The notes: a model not told the origin generated them from the letters alone. Shown: positions 1 to 10,907, counted from the stretch's first letter. The stretch: 64,000 bases of DNA from Hippopus hippopus (GCA_946811185.2 OX328113.1:17382521-17446520); one strand, 5' to 3'. Made by a program: numbers and translations.

Positions 1-168
1 GCACTATCCATTGGAATTTCCAATTTCTAAAAATGATCTTACAGATAGAAGTTTGTTTTTCAGTCACTGTTTTGATTCACAATTTTTGTACTAGTCAACA
101 TACACATATGTGATCAGATGATTTTAAAGTTTTATGTGGGACTTTATTCACTTTTGCTGTGTGTGACA

Positions 169-2065
169 CAGGGCTCCTGCTGTCGATCGCCAGTGGCGCC
201 AAATGCGAAAATTAAGAAAAAATGGCACCAAAAATGAAGCACTGGCCAATGTACTGGCGACAAGTAAATGTCTATAAACTATTCTTAAAAGATCATAACT
301 CTGACATAAACAGTATGTATCAGGTGTGAAGGAAGCCCGCATTACTGTTTATCACACATAATCAAGCTGGCATTCATTAACGGTCTTGTCTAATTACACA
401 CCATACTTGCATATACACCACGCAATCAAATATCAATTTCGCCACGCCCCGTTGAGCACACAGAATCTACTGCGAACCAATCAGAAATCAGATACAAGAC
501 TTAGTTACCGCCCATGATTTCTAAAGCCACGCCTTGATTATGCCTTACCTGGTCAGCAACCTCTCACTGGCTAACATTTTATTGTGTGTATTTAACGATG
601 TCGTTAATGAAAAACGTGATAATGGTATTGATCTGCTTACCTTGCGTAAAAATGACAGATTTTGAAGTTAGTTGCTACCCTTAGCGAAAATTTTATATCA
701 AATAATGAGGAAAATTTTTTCTGAAAATTAACTGACATGAAAACGTGAAAACCCATGACACAACAACATGTCAGTTTGCAATCTCCGAGCAGAGTTGTCG
801 TTCGTTACTCTCACTTTACATCTCCGCAATGGGCTAAATGACAAGAATCTTGTCAAACCGAGGAAAACATGTTTTGTTACTGTTTAACTGTTTCATGTGT
901 AACATAATAAAGTAGACAAAGGAAATATGATTCTGGATACATTATAGGTGCATTAAAACTGATGAATTTACCTGTATACAATGGAACTATTTTTTCGAGC
1001 TTCTATACTGATCAGATTCTTACGCCAATTATTACAAAAATGGCTGTGCCCATGAATGATGACAACAGTTTTGACACACCGATGGATCTAAGTTTGTAAG
1101 ATTAAAAAACAAGTTATCGTCCTTTAAAAGACTTTTAAGCTTTTCAGAAAGTCCCTCTTTTTCACATTTCCTACCACTAAGTCTGATTGGCCGTATGCTG
1201 TTTGAACAGCACACAAAACAATCAATATTGGTCTTTCTTTCACTGGCGTTTGTGTCGCCATTTTGAGTTATGGTCATGTGACGAAAATATCACCCGATGA
1301 CGGACTACTTTCTGAGCCAACTACAGAGGTGAATGGGAATGATTTGTAGTGCAAGAGAGTGGTCAGTTTTACGTTGTACGATCAGAAGCACTTCAGACTG
1401 TCTTTATAGCTTTGATAGTGAACTCAAGCAATAAATTTACACAAATATGTGTATAAAACTGTAAGTAGGTGCTAAAATATCTGTCTAATAACGAGGAAAA
1501 AACTAGGGTGATTTTATGACGAAAATGCTGAATGATGGGGGGGGGGGGGGGGTGTTTACACTTTGTAGCCCACTTTGTCTTACAGTGATAAATCTATCAC
1601 TGGAACAAGTGACTATAGAGGACACTCATATAGAGAGAAAAAGACCAGAATAAAAGGACCTTTTAACAAATTAAACCTTTAGTAATTTTTAGGATAAAAG
1701 AAATGATGTATTAACCCTTTACCACACAATCCCAAATTTCTTCCATAATTTCATTAAAACTTAAGGAATTCTAACAGGTTGGCAGTTATAGAATTACAGT
1801 GCTGTATTACTTTTCAAATACAAATTCTATTTCCCTGTAGCTCACAACCTTGAAAACCCTTGGGGGGGGGGGGGGGGGGGGGGGAGAAAGGAACATAAGC
1901 ATGTACAGCACTACTGAGTGATGGATTTAGTAGCTTTAACATTGGCCAATAAACTGAAGTGTCTAATGTACTTTGTGGCTACTTTAGTTGGCTCCTACTG
2001 GCCCCAATTTTTATGAGGTGGCGAATTTGATGGCGCAAGAATTAAAACTTGCAGGGGAAGCCCTG
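169..2065. mobile_element. candidate hAT-like element with 5-bp target duplication
   Basis: The left end reads CAGGGCTCCTG and the right end GGGAAGCCCTG, inverted with one mismatch. Each end is flanked directly by TGACA (164-168 and 2066-2070). About 1.9 kb with no transposase frame, so non-autonomous if real. Holds two poly-G runs (1539-1552, 1862-1883) and the Cys-rich open frame on the - strand. Confidence 0.5.
1032..1277 (-). CDS. candidate first exon of a Cys-rich protein (partial)
   Basis: An 81-codon open frame starts MTITQNGDTNASERK and has a CFVC ... CQNC layout, reminiscent of the N-terminal zinc-binding segment seen at the start of many invertebrate zinc-finger proteins. A possible donor (TTTTT|GTAATA) lies just before the stop codon. 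Upstream on the - strand the sequence is richer in CpG and could hold a promoter. No downstream exon was found toward position 1. The exon lies inside a candidate transposon (169-2065), so it may be a captured fragment. Function not known; it could also be chance. Confidence 0.3.
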   Translation of the reverse strand: MTITQNGDTNASERKTNIDCFVCCSNSIRPIRLSGRKCEKEGLSEKLKSLLKDDNLFFNLTNLDPSVCQNCCHHSWAQPFL

Positions 2066-2267
2066 TGACATGCACACATAAGACAAGGTTAGTTTGAAAT
2101 TTAGGACGTGACTTTCATATTTTGTGCGTGGTTCACACACATATGTACATGAATGGTAACCCTGAAGGGTGAAATATACATTTTATGAGGGTTTCCAGAG
2201 GAGTTGATATTAGGTAGTGCACAAAAAACAAACATGTTGTTGGCCTGTTTATTTCACGATTTATAGC

Positions 2268-2494
2268 TCTTCTTTACCACAGAATCCTAAGATTTAACAA
2301 TTTTGAAGAAGAAGGCTTTTGAAAAGATTTTGGGAAAAGAAAAAAATGTTGGTAACCAGCATTTTCTCCATTTCTCATAATGTTTTCTTCTCTTTCAAAA
2401 ATAATTTCTACCCTTTGAGCCACATTTAATTTGTTGTGTACAGACGCTTGGATTTTAGGAAAGTCCAGAATTTTTTCTGTTAAGTAAGGGTTTA
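2268..2494 (+). mobile_element. TTAA-palindrome MITE, orientation A
   Basis: Starts CTTTACCACAGAATCC, has the AATGTTGGTAACCAGCATTTTC core and ends near GTAAGGGTTTAA. It stops about 25 nt before the RAD21 acceptor at 2519, so the branch-point region probably lies in or next to it. Confidence 0.8.
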
Positions 2495-2519
2495 AGTGTA
2501 CTTCTCTATTTTTGAACAG

Positions 2520-2660
2520 AAAAAGAACCAACACCTGGCCAGTCTGACACAGTAATTGTAAACACACCAGCAGCGGGTACTTCACACGAACAGTTAACAC
2601 TGATCACAAATGAAGAGGAGGCTTTTGCGCTTGAACCACTGGATGTCACTGCCATACCAG
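2520..2660 (+). CDS. RAD21: RAD21 exon (TNEEEAFALEP region)
   Basis: Acceptor TTTTTGAACAG and donor G|GTATGT. It enters in phase with two bases of a split codon and ends one base into the next. The conserved core TNEEEAFALEPLDVT matches the family segment just before the basic KRKRKL stretch. A TTAA-type MITE ends about 25 nt upstream of the acceptor. Confidence 0.9.
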
Positions 2661-5600
2661 GTATGTTTAATACTAGCAAGGTTACTAAAATCAGCTATCC
2701 CTTTGTCTGTAGTGTCTCATAGCAAGAATAAACAAGTAAGTAGTGCTGAGCCCTAGTCTACTAATCCTTTTCCCACAATGTTACCAAAGCCTTCCTTTCA
2801 AGGTGGTTAAAACTTGGGATTCTTTGTCAAAGGATCAAAAGACAATGTTGGCACTGAATTTTTCATTTAAGGACTTGAAAGCAAATTTTTAATTATTTTT
2901 TCTGCCTCTGACAGGCATGATTAAGTTTGATCTGTACAGTTTTGAAGGTCAGCTTGACTCTATTCTGAATGGCCAAATTTCATATTTTTCCAAATCGAAA
3001 GCATTTGTAGACAACAAAATAAATGTGGTTTATATGATGGAGTTCAGCTCTTGAAGGGTCACAGCTGCATTCCATGTGTTTTATCATCATGTTGTCAGTG
3101 CAGATATTGTTGGGCTTTGAAAATGCAAGGTAAGCTTCCATACAGATTAAAATGATTCTGGCTTTGAGCTTGTTAGCTTGGTTGTTTTCAAAGAAAATGC
3201 CAAGGTATTGTCATAGCTTTGTATTCCTCCTTATTGTCTTGCAAAAACTTGACACTATGCCCCTTTGTGGCTTAAAAATTTGAATTTATTTCTGAAAGCA
3301 ACTGCAGCTGAATGTTGGTGCCCACATGCAGAGCTGTTTTAAGTATATATAGAGAGAGAGAGAGAGACTTGGTTTGTTTTTACTTACATTTCTAAATATT
3401 GTTGTAATATAAATTGAAAGACAAGCCTAATTAATTTAAAGGTTTTTGTGTATACAGTCAGTCCCTGTTTTTTGTTGATTTGTATCTAGTTTTGAGTAAT
3501 CATTGTTTTATTCATGTCATTTTTGTAGGCATCGAAAGGAGAAAAAGAAAGAGGAAGTTGATTGTTGATGAGCAGCAAGGCATACCTAGTGAAACCATGA
3601 AACTTCAGCTCTCTGATACATCAGACATTGTCACTACATTAGATCTTGCCCCACCCACCAAAAAACTCATGCACTGGAAGGAAACAGGAGGATTTGAGAA
3701 GTTGTTTGCTTTGCCTGGGAGAGCTATAAGATCAAAATATACTTACAAGGTAAGCATTTTTTGTCCTCTCTGGGACTTATTTAGGAATTTTATGTTGTTT
3801 TAATTATGCCTCCCTTCAATGAAGTGGGGGTATATTGCTTTACTAATGCAGTCGGTAGGTTAGTCCGTCGGTCGGTAGACCTTACCTTGTCCGGATGATA
3901 ACTAGACACAGAGTTGACCTAGGTTCGTCAAATTTGGCACAGACATGGGTTTCGGAGTGTAGATGATCCCTATTGATTTTGAGGTCAATCGGTCAAAGGT
4001 CAAGGTTACAGTGACCGTCAACATGTTGATATATAGATCAAACCTTGTCCGGATGATAACTAGACACAGAATTGACCTAGGTTTGTCAAATTTGGTACAG
4101 ACATGCGTCTCGGAGTGTAGATGATCCCTATTGATTTTGAGGTCAAAGGTCAAGGTCACAGTGACCGTCAACATGTTGATATATAGACCAAACCTTGTCC
4201 GGATGATAACTAGACACAGAATTGACCTAGGTTCGTCAAATTTGGCACAGACATGCGTCTCGGAGTGCAGATGATCCCTATTGATTTTGAGGTCAATCGG
4301 TTAAAGGTCAAGGTCACAGTGACCGTCAACATGTTGATATATAGACCAAACCTTGTCCGGATGTTAACTAGACACAGAATTGACCTAGGTTCGTCAAATT
4401 TGGCACAGACATTTGTCTCGGAGTGCAGATGATCCCTATTGATATTGAGGTCAATCGGTCAAAGGTCAAGGTCACAGTGACCGTCGGCATGTTGATATAT
4501 AGACCAAACCTTGTCCGGATGATAACTAGACACAGAATTGACCTAGGTTCGTCAAATTTGGCACAGACATGCATCTCGGAGTGCAGATGATTCCTATTGA
4601 TTTTGAGGTCAATTGGTCAAAGGTCAAGGTCACAGTGACCGTCAACATGTTGATATATAGACCAAACCTTGTCCGGATGATAACTAGACACAGAATTGAC
4701 CTAGGTACATCAAATTTTGTACAGACATTCGTCTCGGAGTGCAGATGATCCCTATCGATTTTGAGATTAATCCATCAAAGGTCAAGGTCATAGTGGCCTT
4801 CAACTTAATGATATTTAGACCTAACCTTGTCCAGATGATAACTAGACACAGAATTGACATAGGTTCTTCAAATTCTGTACAGATATTCATCTTGGAGTTT
4901 AAATGATCCCTATCGATTTTAAGGTTAATCCGTGAAAGGTCAAGGTCACAGTGACCACCAGATGATTCAGGGCCCGCGCTGCCGTTCGCCACTTGAGCCA
5001 TTTGCTCAAAAAAAATTAAAGTGTCTCAAAAATATTCATATGTGGCTCAACTTGTGGCTCCAACATTTTATTCGTGTATTATCGGGGACGTAGTAAGCAT
5101 CGAAGTTGACTGGGAAAAAGCGGAAGTCGAACGCGCATGCCGAAAAGAAAATCGATGACCCAGTCTGTGTATCGGCGACTGTTTACAATCTTGTATGTAT
5201 ACACACGGCGGTGTGTATAATTATGCGAACTGTTGACAGATTATCACATTTAACAATTGAAGTGGGCTATAAATCAAAAAGATGACCCCCCAATCAATTC
5301 TTTTGATATCAGTTTATGACCTGTGCCACTTCCTGTATCAGTGTGGCAGTAGGGGGGCATGACTGTTTTACAAACAGACATCTTGTTCTAAATTGTAAGA
5401 GTAACCGTCTGAATCAGTAAGACTGTCTGTTTCAACCGATTGGATAGTTCATCTTGGAATTTGAAGTAAATTGAGAGAGATGATTTACTCTTTTCACTGC
5501 CTATGTCACCTTGGATAGCTTTGCAGACATTAATGGTCAAAATTAGGTCAAATCCATTAAGTTGACATTGAAAAAGCTCAAGATTTAACAGCACCTAATG

Positions 5601-8600
5601 TGTCTTTCAAAAGCATCTCCCATCATTTCAGCCACATTGAAATGGCTGTCTACCAGTTATTTCAATATGGACATGTCTAGGTTTTTTGTTTCTAGTAAAG
5701 GGTTAAGCCAAACCAGTTGGCTGACTTGGAAATCTAGAATAAGGTCAACATTTGGACTTGCTTGTGAATTCAACTGAAGGTTGAAGAGTTCTAGAATGTT
5801 TTGATTATTGATGGTAGACATACACAGGGTTTTCCATGATGCACAAATCCTGCGTCATTGACGCGATTTCAACTCAAATGACCCCCAAAATAAAAAAAAC
5901 AGTGCGTCATCAGTGACGCAACTTTCCAAAATCCAAAATGTCTAGGAAATTGAATAAAGTGTCATAAATCCAAGTCTGTTCCTGCTTCAATATCAGACGA
6001 ACACCGTTCTTGTTTTAACTACAGGGTTTATTTTAGATAAAAGTGGTTTTCCGGTAATTTATTTATAGAATAAGACTGGTTAACGCATTATTGCCTTGAA
6101 ATACATCGGAAATGTGTTGTAAATACTGGCCCAGTCAGTCTTGGTTGGGTTCTCTGAATTTCAAAGTTTGTTTCACGCGTCTTTTGGTAGATAAAAGTAC
6201 ACATTACCAGTCTGTTCTGTTCACGGAAGATAATGTCACGACAAAGTAAACTGTAGCATTCTTTTTTATGATCTGCTTCCTACAGATGCCGATCAAGCCA
6301 CGTCAAGCAGCGATTGGGACTAGAATGTTTCGTCTGTCAAAAATTGAAATTGAGCATTCTGTCAGAAATGACTTACAGACTTTACTTTCTTGGAGTTTAA
6401 AGGTGCAATGCATTGTAATCCGTGCTTGATGACTAAGAGACCCATTTATTTTGACCCCCTAAGTTTCAGAAATGACCCTCAACTAATGAAGTAAGGGGTT
6501 ACAATGACCCCAAATTTTTAAAGCCGAGGGAAAACCCTGCATACATGATACATGATACATTACCATTACACTTCAATGATACAGGTATACAAGAGAAATC
6601 TGTTGACCAAACAGATGGAAGAGATAGACGCAGATGAAGAGAAACTAGAACTAGATGCCACAGATTTATCTCGAGAAATTGACAGATCTGCTACAGGTAA
6701 CAGGGTTAAACACATTGCAGTCAAACATGTGAGCCATTCTGTTTGAAAAGGATCAGCCTGCGCAGTCCTCGCAGGCTAATCCGAAACGACACTTTCCGTT
6801 TTTATGTTATTTTCTATTTTGCGCAAGTCTACTGAAGAACAAAATCTAATGTAGACATAAAGTGCCGTCTCGAATTAGCCTGCGCGGACCTCTGAGACGA
6901 CACTTTACGCAAATGTCCGAATGCCCCTTTTCGCGTGTTGCAAGCCATATGTAAAATAATTTCCCATATCAATCCTGATTCAAATGGCTATTAAAGTTCC
7001 TTTAGAGACAATGTTGATCAAGGATCACACTGCATAATCTATTTGTGCTACATTACCATAATGGAAGAGGCATGCATTAGGAAATAATGTCGTGACAATC
7101 TTAAATGATCATTAAACCATTTGCCACACAATCCTGAGTTCTAGTGACACTAAGGAAAAGCTTTTTTGATGACCTTAAAAACAGCGAGAGAAAATGCTGA
7201 TGACCGGAAATTTTCCTTTCCCTACAATATTTTTTAGCCTATTACAACCAAATCTCAACAGAGCCATATGTACTTTGTTGTCTGCAAATGCAATCAAATG
7301 TGAAAAATTCTGTTGCTTGGTAGGTGGTAGCGATTGGAATTGCTGCTACAAGGTTTTCTGAGAACAAGTTTCTTCCATATTTGTATAAGATTAAAGGATG
7401 TGATTAATTATGTACTTGACTGTGCGACAAACAAAAAGAGGTTGACATTACCTGTTGATATGTGGATAATCTGAATTCAGTGATTTCTTTTTATCCCCTG
7501 CGAAAACAGAGGAGGGATATCGATGTGGTAATGTGGTCTCTGCTATCATCCAGTTCGTCCTGTCATTCCTTTCTTTGTGTGTGTGTGTGTCGCTCTCTCA
7601 CACTCTCTCCTCTCTTGCTCTTGCTTTCTCTCTCTCTCACATACACACACCACCACCCCCTTCTCTCTCCCTCGTTCTCTCTCTGTTTCTTTCTTTTAGA
7701 AAAGCATGCCCCCTTTTTTGGGGGGATGTCAATCAATGAATTGACTTGTTCCCTTCAGTATTGGGACTATCAAATTTTTACATAGGATACTTTGAAATCT
7801 GAAACCTTATTTTATTAACAGAAAAATCCAGGATGGGGATGAGCACAATCACAAACATCAGAGATGAGATCAGCACCATCGTAGAAGAACCATCAATACT
7901 CGAGGCTTCCAGGAGATCAACCAGAAGTGATCAACAAAACCTTACCCGAACTTCCCTACCAGCCCCACCCACTCCACAAAATACATCAGTGATAGATCCC
8001 AATGTTTCAGATGTATTTGGCCAGTCTGTTAGTAATCCTCAGATTGAAATACCAGAAGTACCTAGTCTTATTCATCCGCAATTTGAAGAGGATGGGCCAC
8101 CTTCCATTGCTCCGTTCTCTGTAGGTCCACAATCTGTAGGACCACCGTCAGTTGGACCACCCTCGGCAGGACCTGTTGTAAGTATAAACTTTATTCAGGA
8201 AGCTTTTTTGTCTAATGGGGATTGCTGGTTGGAATTGCCACCTTGGCCAATTTCTTTCTGGGGACTGATTATAGTCATTGCAACAAGAATCATTACTCTC
8301 GCACCCCTGATCATTTTTTGGACAAATATTATGTGGGAAAGCAGCCAGTGGCTTAGAAAGAATATTGTCAGTATTACTGGTAATAGAATCTCATGAAAAG
8401 CATGAATAGGTGCACTGGCTACTGTGGATTAACTAAAATCATGTTGATGATGGTGTTAAACACCATACAATATAAAAAACAATCAATTTTTTTAAGAGAT
8501 TTGATAAATTTTTTATTGCTGAACCACTTCTCTTGGTTGTGCTTTGCCAAAAACCCTTACAGATTGCACAATGGACAAACATTGTAATTAAAGAAAATCA

Positions 8601-9129
8601 TGTTTTTCAACAATGGGCTGTAGCGGTGAGATAAATGATGTTGACAGTAGTACTGATCAAGCTCTTTTCATCTAGAAAATGGTGCAGCAACAGTGCTGAT
8701 TGCATGTACGAGCTGTCCGAACTCCTTGCATACATGTTTTCCAAGAGCATGTCTGTTTTATCCAATAATTTTATGGAACTTATTTTAATTACTGTGGTAT
8801 GGGAAAATTACTCACAAATATTTTTGAATCCACAGGCATTTGGTGAAGATGTAGAAGGTGGAGAGGTGATGCCCCAGAATGCTGAGGAAGAAGAAACCAG
8901 ATGGACAAAACGAACAGCCCAGATGCAGCATACACTAGATTCAGGATTTAAATACACAGATGAACTAAGCTTTAAGGACATGGCCAAGAAACTGAACAGA
9001 AAACAAGTGACTTCTAAGTTCTACACTTTGTTAGTGTTGAAAAAGCATAGTGTCATCACAGTATCTCAGTCAGAACCCTTTGGGGACATTCTTATAGGGA
9101 AAGGACCCAAGTTTGGGGTTGCTTGTTGA
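2520..9129 (+). CDS. RAD21: RAD21 cohesin kleisin subunit, 3' half (5 exons, 5' partial)
   Basis: RAD21/Scc1 is the kleisin that closes the cohesin ring; its C-terminal winged helix binds the SMC1 head and separase cuts its middle. Coding joins 2520-2660, 3529-3749, 6585-6696, 7822-8177 and 8836-9129, all with GT/AG borders and compatible phases (1, 0, 1, 0). Family signatures seen: TNEEEAFALEP, then KRKLIVDEQQ, QLSDTSDIVTTLDLAPPTKK and WKETGGFEKLFALP; a middle part with EEPSILEASR; a proline-rich SVGPPSVGPPS stretch; and a C-terminal winged helix with RWTKRTAQMQ, LNRKQVTSKFYTLLVLKK and EPFGDILI before TGA. The N-terminal Smc3-binding half is absent: the first exon enters in mid-codon and no matching exon was found upstream. 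The acidic stretch ahead of the winged helix is shorter than in vertebrates, so a small exon between 8177 and 8836 could be missed. Identity is secure; exon 3 joining is slightly less so. Confidence 0.93.
2765..3060. repeat. TTAA-MITE fragments
   Basis: 2765-2845 carries the CTTTTCCCACAATGTT to AAACTTGGGATT part of the family. 2975-3055 carries the AAGCATTTGTAGACAACAAA part. Both are incomplete. Confidence 0.5.
3346..3366. repeat. (GA)n microsatellite
   Basis: About ten GA units after TATATA, in a RAD21 intron. Confidence 0.9.
3529..3749 (+). CDS. RAD21: RAD21 exon (KRKLIVD / PPTKK region)
   Basis: Acceptor TTTTTGTAG, donor AAG|GTAAGC. Encodes the basic stretch RRKRKRKLIVDEQQ and the highly conserved DIVTTLDLAPPTKKLMHWKE segment. 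The split glycine codon is completed by this exon's first two bases. Confidence 0.92.
3808..5392 (+). mobile_element. satellite-cored Helitron/pearl-like element, 158-bp core x7
   Basis: Starts ATTATGCCTCCCTTC and ends with a 15-nt hairpin CTGTTTTACAAACAG followed by ACATCTTGTT. The core has seven units; GATAACTAGACACA recurs at 3897, 4055, 4205, 4363, 4521, 4679 and 4837, period 158 except one 150-bp unit that lacks 8 bp. The unique tail (about 4960-5390) is nearly identical to that at 32540-32974. No coding capacity. Assignment to pearl/non-autonomous Helentron rests on the layout, not on a search. Confidence 0.75.
5825..6539. mobile_element. non-autonomous DNA transposon, 6-bp target duplication
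   Basis: Ends CAGGGTTTTCC and GGAAAACCCTG are perfect 11-bp inverted repeats. CATACA lies immediately outside both ends (5819-5824 and 6540-6545). 715 bp, no transposase frame. Terminal sequence is hAT-like but the 6-bp duplication is shorter than the usual 8. It ends 45 nt before a RAD21 exon. Confidence 0.7.
6585..6696 (+). CDS. RAD21: RAD21 exon (KRNLLTKQMEE region)
   Basis: Acceptor ACAG, donor ACAG|GTAACA. Encodes VYKRNLLTKQMEEIDADEEK, which continues the LPxRxIxSK segment of the previous exon; phases agree (0 in, 1 out). Less conserved than its neighbours. A transposon end lies 45 nt upstream (position 6539). Confidence 0.75.
6746..6955. repeat. bivalve-type palindromic MITE (GCCTGCGCAG family)
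   Basis: GATCAGCCTGCGCAGTCC and AATTAGCCTGCGCGGACC arms with CGACACTTTCCG / CGACACTTTACG. Non-coding, in a RAD21 intron. Confidence 0.6.
7112..7330 (+). mobile_element. TTAA-palindrome MITE, diverged, orientation A
   Basis: Starts CCATTTGCCACACAATCC, keeps TTGTTGTCTGCAAATGC near the right end; the central palindrome has decayed (GCTGATGACCGG). Confidence 0.65.
7571..7695. repeat. (TC)n/(TG)n-rich microsatellite tract
   Basis: Pyrimidine-rich CT/CTC runs with TGTGTG and CACACA patches, about 130-250 nt upstream of a RAD21 acceptor. The open frames over it are low-complexity. Confidence 0.85.
7822..8177 (+). CDS. RAD21: RAD21 exon (separase-region / proline-rich linker)
   Basis: Acceptor TTATTAACAG, donor GTT|GTAAGT. 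Encodes RDEISTIVEEPSILEASRRS, aligning by eye with the human segment that carries the second separase site, then a Pro/Ser-rich linker with GPPSVGP repeats. An in-frame read-through of the intron exists as an open frame to 8396, but sequence after the donor is SINE and not coding. Confidence 0.88.
8200..8490 (+). mobile_element. SINE body
   Basis: ATGTGGGAAAGCAGCCAGTG ... GCATGAATAGGTGCACTGGC ... TGTTAAACACCATACAA matches copies at 50005-50215 and 50293-50585. Begins about 20 nt after a RAD21 donor; the tRNA head is eroded. Confidence 0.65.
8836..9129 (+). CDS. RAD21: RAD21 last exon (C-terminal winged helix)
   Basis: Acceptor AATCCACAG; reads 97 codons to TGA at 9127-9129. Contains EEEETRWTKRTAQM, the winged-helix core NRKQVTSKFYTLLVLKK and the end GKGPKFGVAC. 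This is the Smc1-binding domain of the kleisin. Confidence 0.93.
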   Translation, partial: AFGEDVEGGEVMPQNAEEEETRWTKRTAQMQHTLDSGFKYTDELSFKDMAKKLNRKQVTSKFYTLLVLKKHSVITVSQSEPFGDILIGKGPKFGVAC

Positions 9130-9204
9130 TCATGTGGCTATTAACTTAAGGATTGAGAATTTGTGTTCGATAGTGCCGGTATAGATCTGTAACTGTACAA
9201 GCCC

Positions 9205-9402
9205 AAGTTTTAAGGACTTCACGGAAAAAACTTTTGAAAGCATGGGAAATGGAGGAAATGCTGCTAACCAGCATTTTTTTCTTTTCCCATAACGTTATCT
9301 GCCCTTTCAATGACAAATTTTATCACTTGTATCACATTTGACAACTGCAAATGCTTTAAAATGGAACAAGTCTAATTTTTTGTCAGCTGGTAAAGAGTTA
9401 AA
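9205..9402 (+). mobile_element. TTAA-palindrome MITE, probable RAD21 3'UTR
   Basis: Core GGAGGAAATGCTGCTAACCA and end CAGCTGGTAAAGAGTTAA; left end missing. Confidence 0.75.
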
Positions 9403-9456
9403 AAGTTCTATATTCTGTTAGAGGCATTAATATTTTTAGTGATGAGAAAAAGATTA

Positions 9457-9676
9457 TAACTCTTTACCACACAATCCAGAGTTTTAAACACTCTGAGGAG
9501 GAAGTCTTTTAAAAACATCGTGGGAAAAGGAGAAAATGCTGATAACCAGCATTTTCTCCTTTTCCTACAATGTTTTTTACTCAACCAAAGAGGAATTCTA
9601 TCAGTTTGAGTCAAGTTTACTGTCTTTTGCAAATGCTTTCAATTTGGACAAGTCTGCTTCTTTGTAATGTGATAAG
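9457..9676 (+). mobile_element. TTAA-palindrome MITE, orientation A
   Basis: CTCTTTACCACACAATCC at left, core GAGAAAATGCTGATAACCAG, right end worn. Second copy in tandem after the RAD21 stop. Confidence 0.8.
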
Positions 9677-9891
9677 CAGTTCATGACATGAAACATTTCA
9701 AGGTGGAAAAATAGTTTTATTGAATACAATGTTACGTAACTGTTGTTTTATTGTAAATGATCTCGGCTCCTCAAGTGTCATACATGGTATCCCTGTAAGG
9801 GACAAACCAGTCATGACCAATAGAGTTTCGACCTGCAAGGCTGTAGTTACAGGCTATAAACCTCAAGTGTAAGCAGATACATGTACTTTAT

Positions 9892-9897
9892 AATAAA
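9892..9897 (+). promoter_or_regulatory. candidate RAD21 polyadenylation signal
   Basis: AATAAA lies about 760 nt after the RAD21 stop. If used, the 3'UTR would contain two TTAA-type MITE hairpins (9205-9402 and 9457-9676). Transcript evidence was not available. Confidence 0.35.
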
Positions 9898-9899
9898 CT

Positions 9900-10170
9900 A
9901 AGCATGTATCATTTTATTGTATTGTGCAGAAATACCTTTTGTGGAATGTTTGTATGTATATCACATTTTTGCAGAGGTTTAGATGAGTAGGGGAATGTCT
10001 TTATATTTATCAAAATCTATATTGAGGTTTACTTGGATGGTCTTATGGAGAATTAATTTGAACAATAGCAATATATGTTTTGGTGAAGAACTGAACCATT
10101 GCTGCCGTGTTTGTAAAGGTCATTAACTCTACCCAATTATATAATTTCAGTATTCTCCTAATTGAAATTA
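9900..10170. other. intergenic sequence, nothing recognised
   Basis: AT-rich unique-looking sequence with no coding or repeat signal I can support. Confidence 0.5.
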
Positions 10171-10171
10171 T

Positions 10172-10330
10172 TGCAGATGGCAAATGAAATGTGGCTTTAA
10201 GATTGGAAGAAGTCTTTCAAATGGCTGAAAACATGGTGGTGAAAGAGAAAATACTGGTTACCAGCATTTTCTCCTCTTCCAACAATGTTTTTTAAAGTTT
10301 CCTCATGGTCGTTATAGCACGGTACTGTGT
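10172..10330 (-). mobile_element. TTAA-MITE, partial, orientation B
   Basis: AATGAAATGTGGCTTTAAG and a core GAGAAAATACTGGTTACCAG; both ends lost. Confidence 0.65.
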
Positions 10331-10905
10331 GGTACAGGCTAATACCCCTACTTGTCTGCTTCTCTGTTTATGGCAGCTCTTATTTTAATTCTTCATTTCT
10401 GTGTTTTCATTTAGAAGTAGATGACTACATATGTGCATAGAATATTATAGGGCCTGTTCTATTTGAAATCACGCATATGCTATGGAACATATTTGACCTT
10501 AAAATTAATCTTAAAACATACCAGGGTGCACACAATGATGGTATTAATAATATCAAGTCATGTTTTCAAATGAATTCAGGTGCAAATGTATCAAAATGCC
10601 TTGTTTGAAGATCGTCAAAAGAAAATATTGAATACCAACAAAACCTTTCACAAAAATGTAAAACTAGGACTTTTTATTTTTCATTGCAAAAATTGAACCA
10701 TGAAATTTCAAGGGTTTTTAGGAAGTTTTTTGTCATTTTAGATTTGTACTGTTTAGTATACAATATTTTTTAGACTTGAAGTTTACAGGCTAGCTGTGAT
10801 TTTATGTAATACTATCAAATGAAAATCATGGAGACGAGGGAATTGTGTAAGCTTGCATAGATTTTTATCCGTAAATACCCCTAAACTGAGCAATATGTTG
10901 CAAAA
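10331..10905. other. intergenic sequence, nothing recognised
   Basis: AT-rich, many stops in all frames, no family recognised. Confidence 0.5.
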
Positions 10906-10907
10906 TA

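Noticed and set aside
1039..1098. Short + strand frame MAVPMNDDNSFDTPMDLSL with a GTAAG donor as a RAD21 5' exon
   Set aside because: Joining it to the exon at 2520 gives the wrong phase and an early stop; the residues do not resemble RAD21.
3897..4980. CRISPR-like regular array
   Set aside because: The period is 158 bp with no unique spacers; the genome is eukaryotic. It is an element core satellite.
7462..7785. Ser/Leu-rich frames over the TC-rich tract
   Set aside because: Low-complexity translation of a microsatellite in an intron.
8178..8396. Extension of the RAD21 exon to the in-frame stop at 8396
   Set aside because: A good donor (GTT|GTAAGT) ends the exon and the sequence after it matches SINE copies elsewhere.
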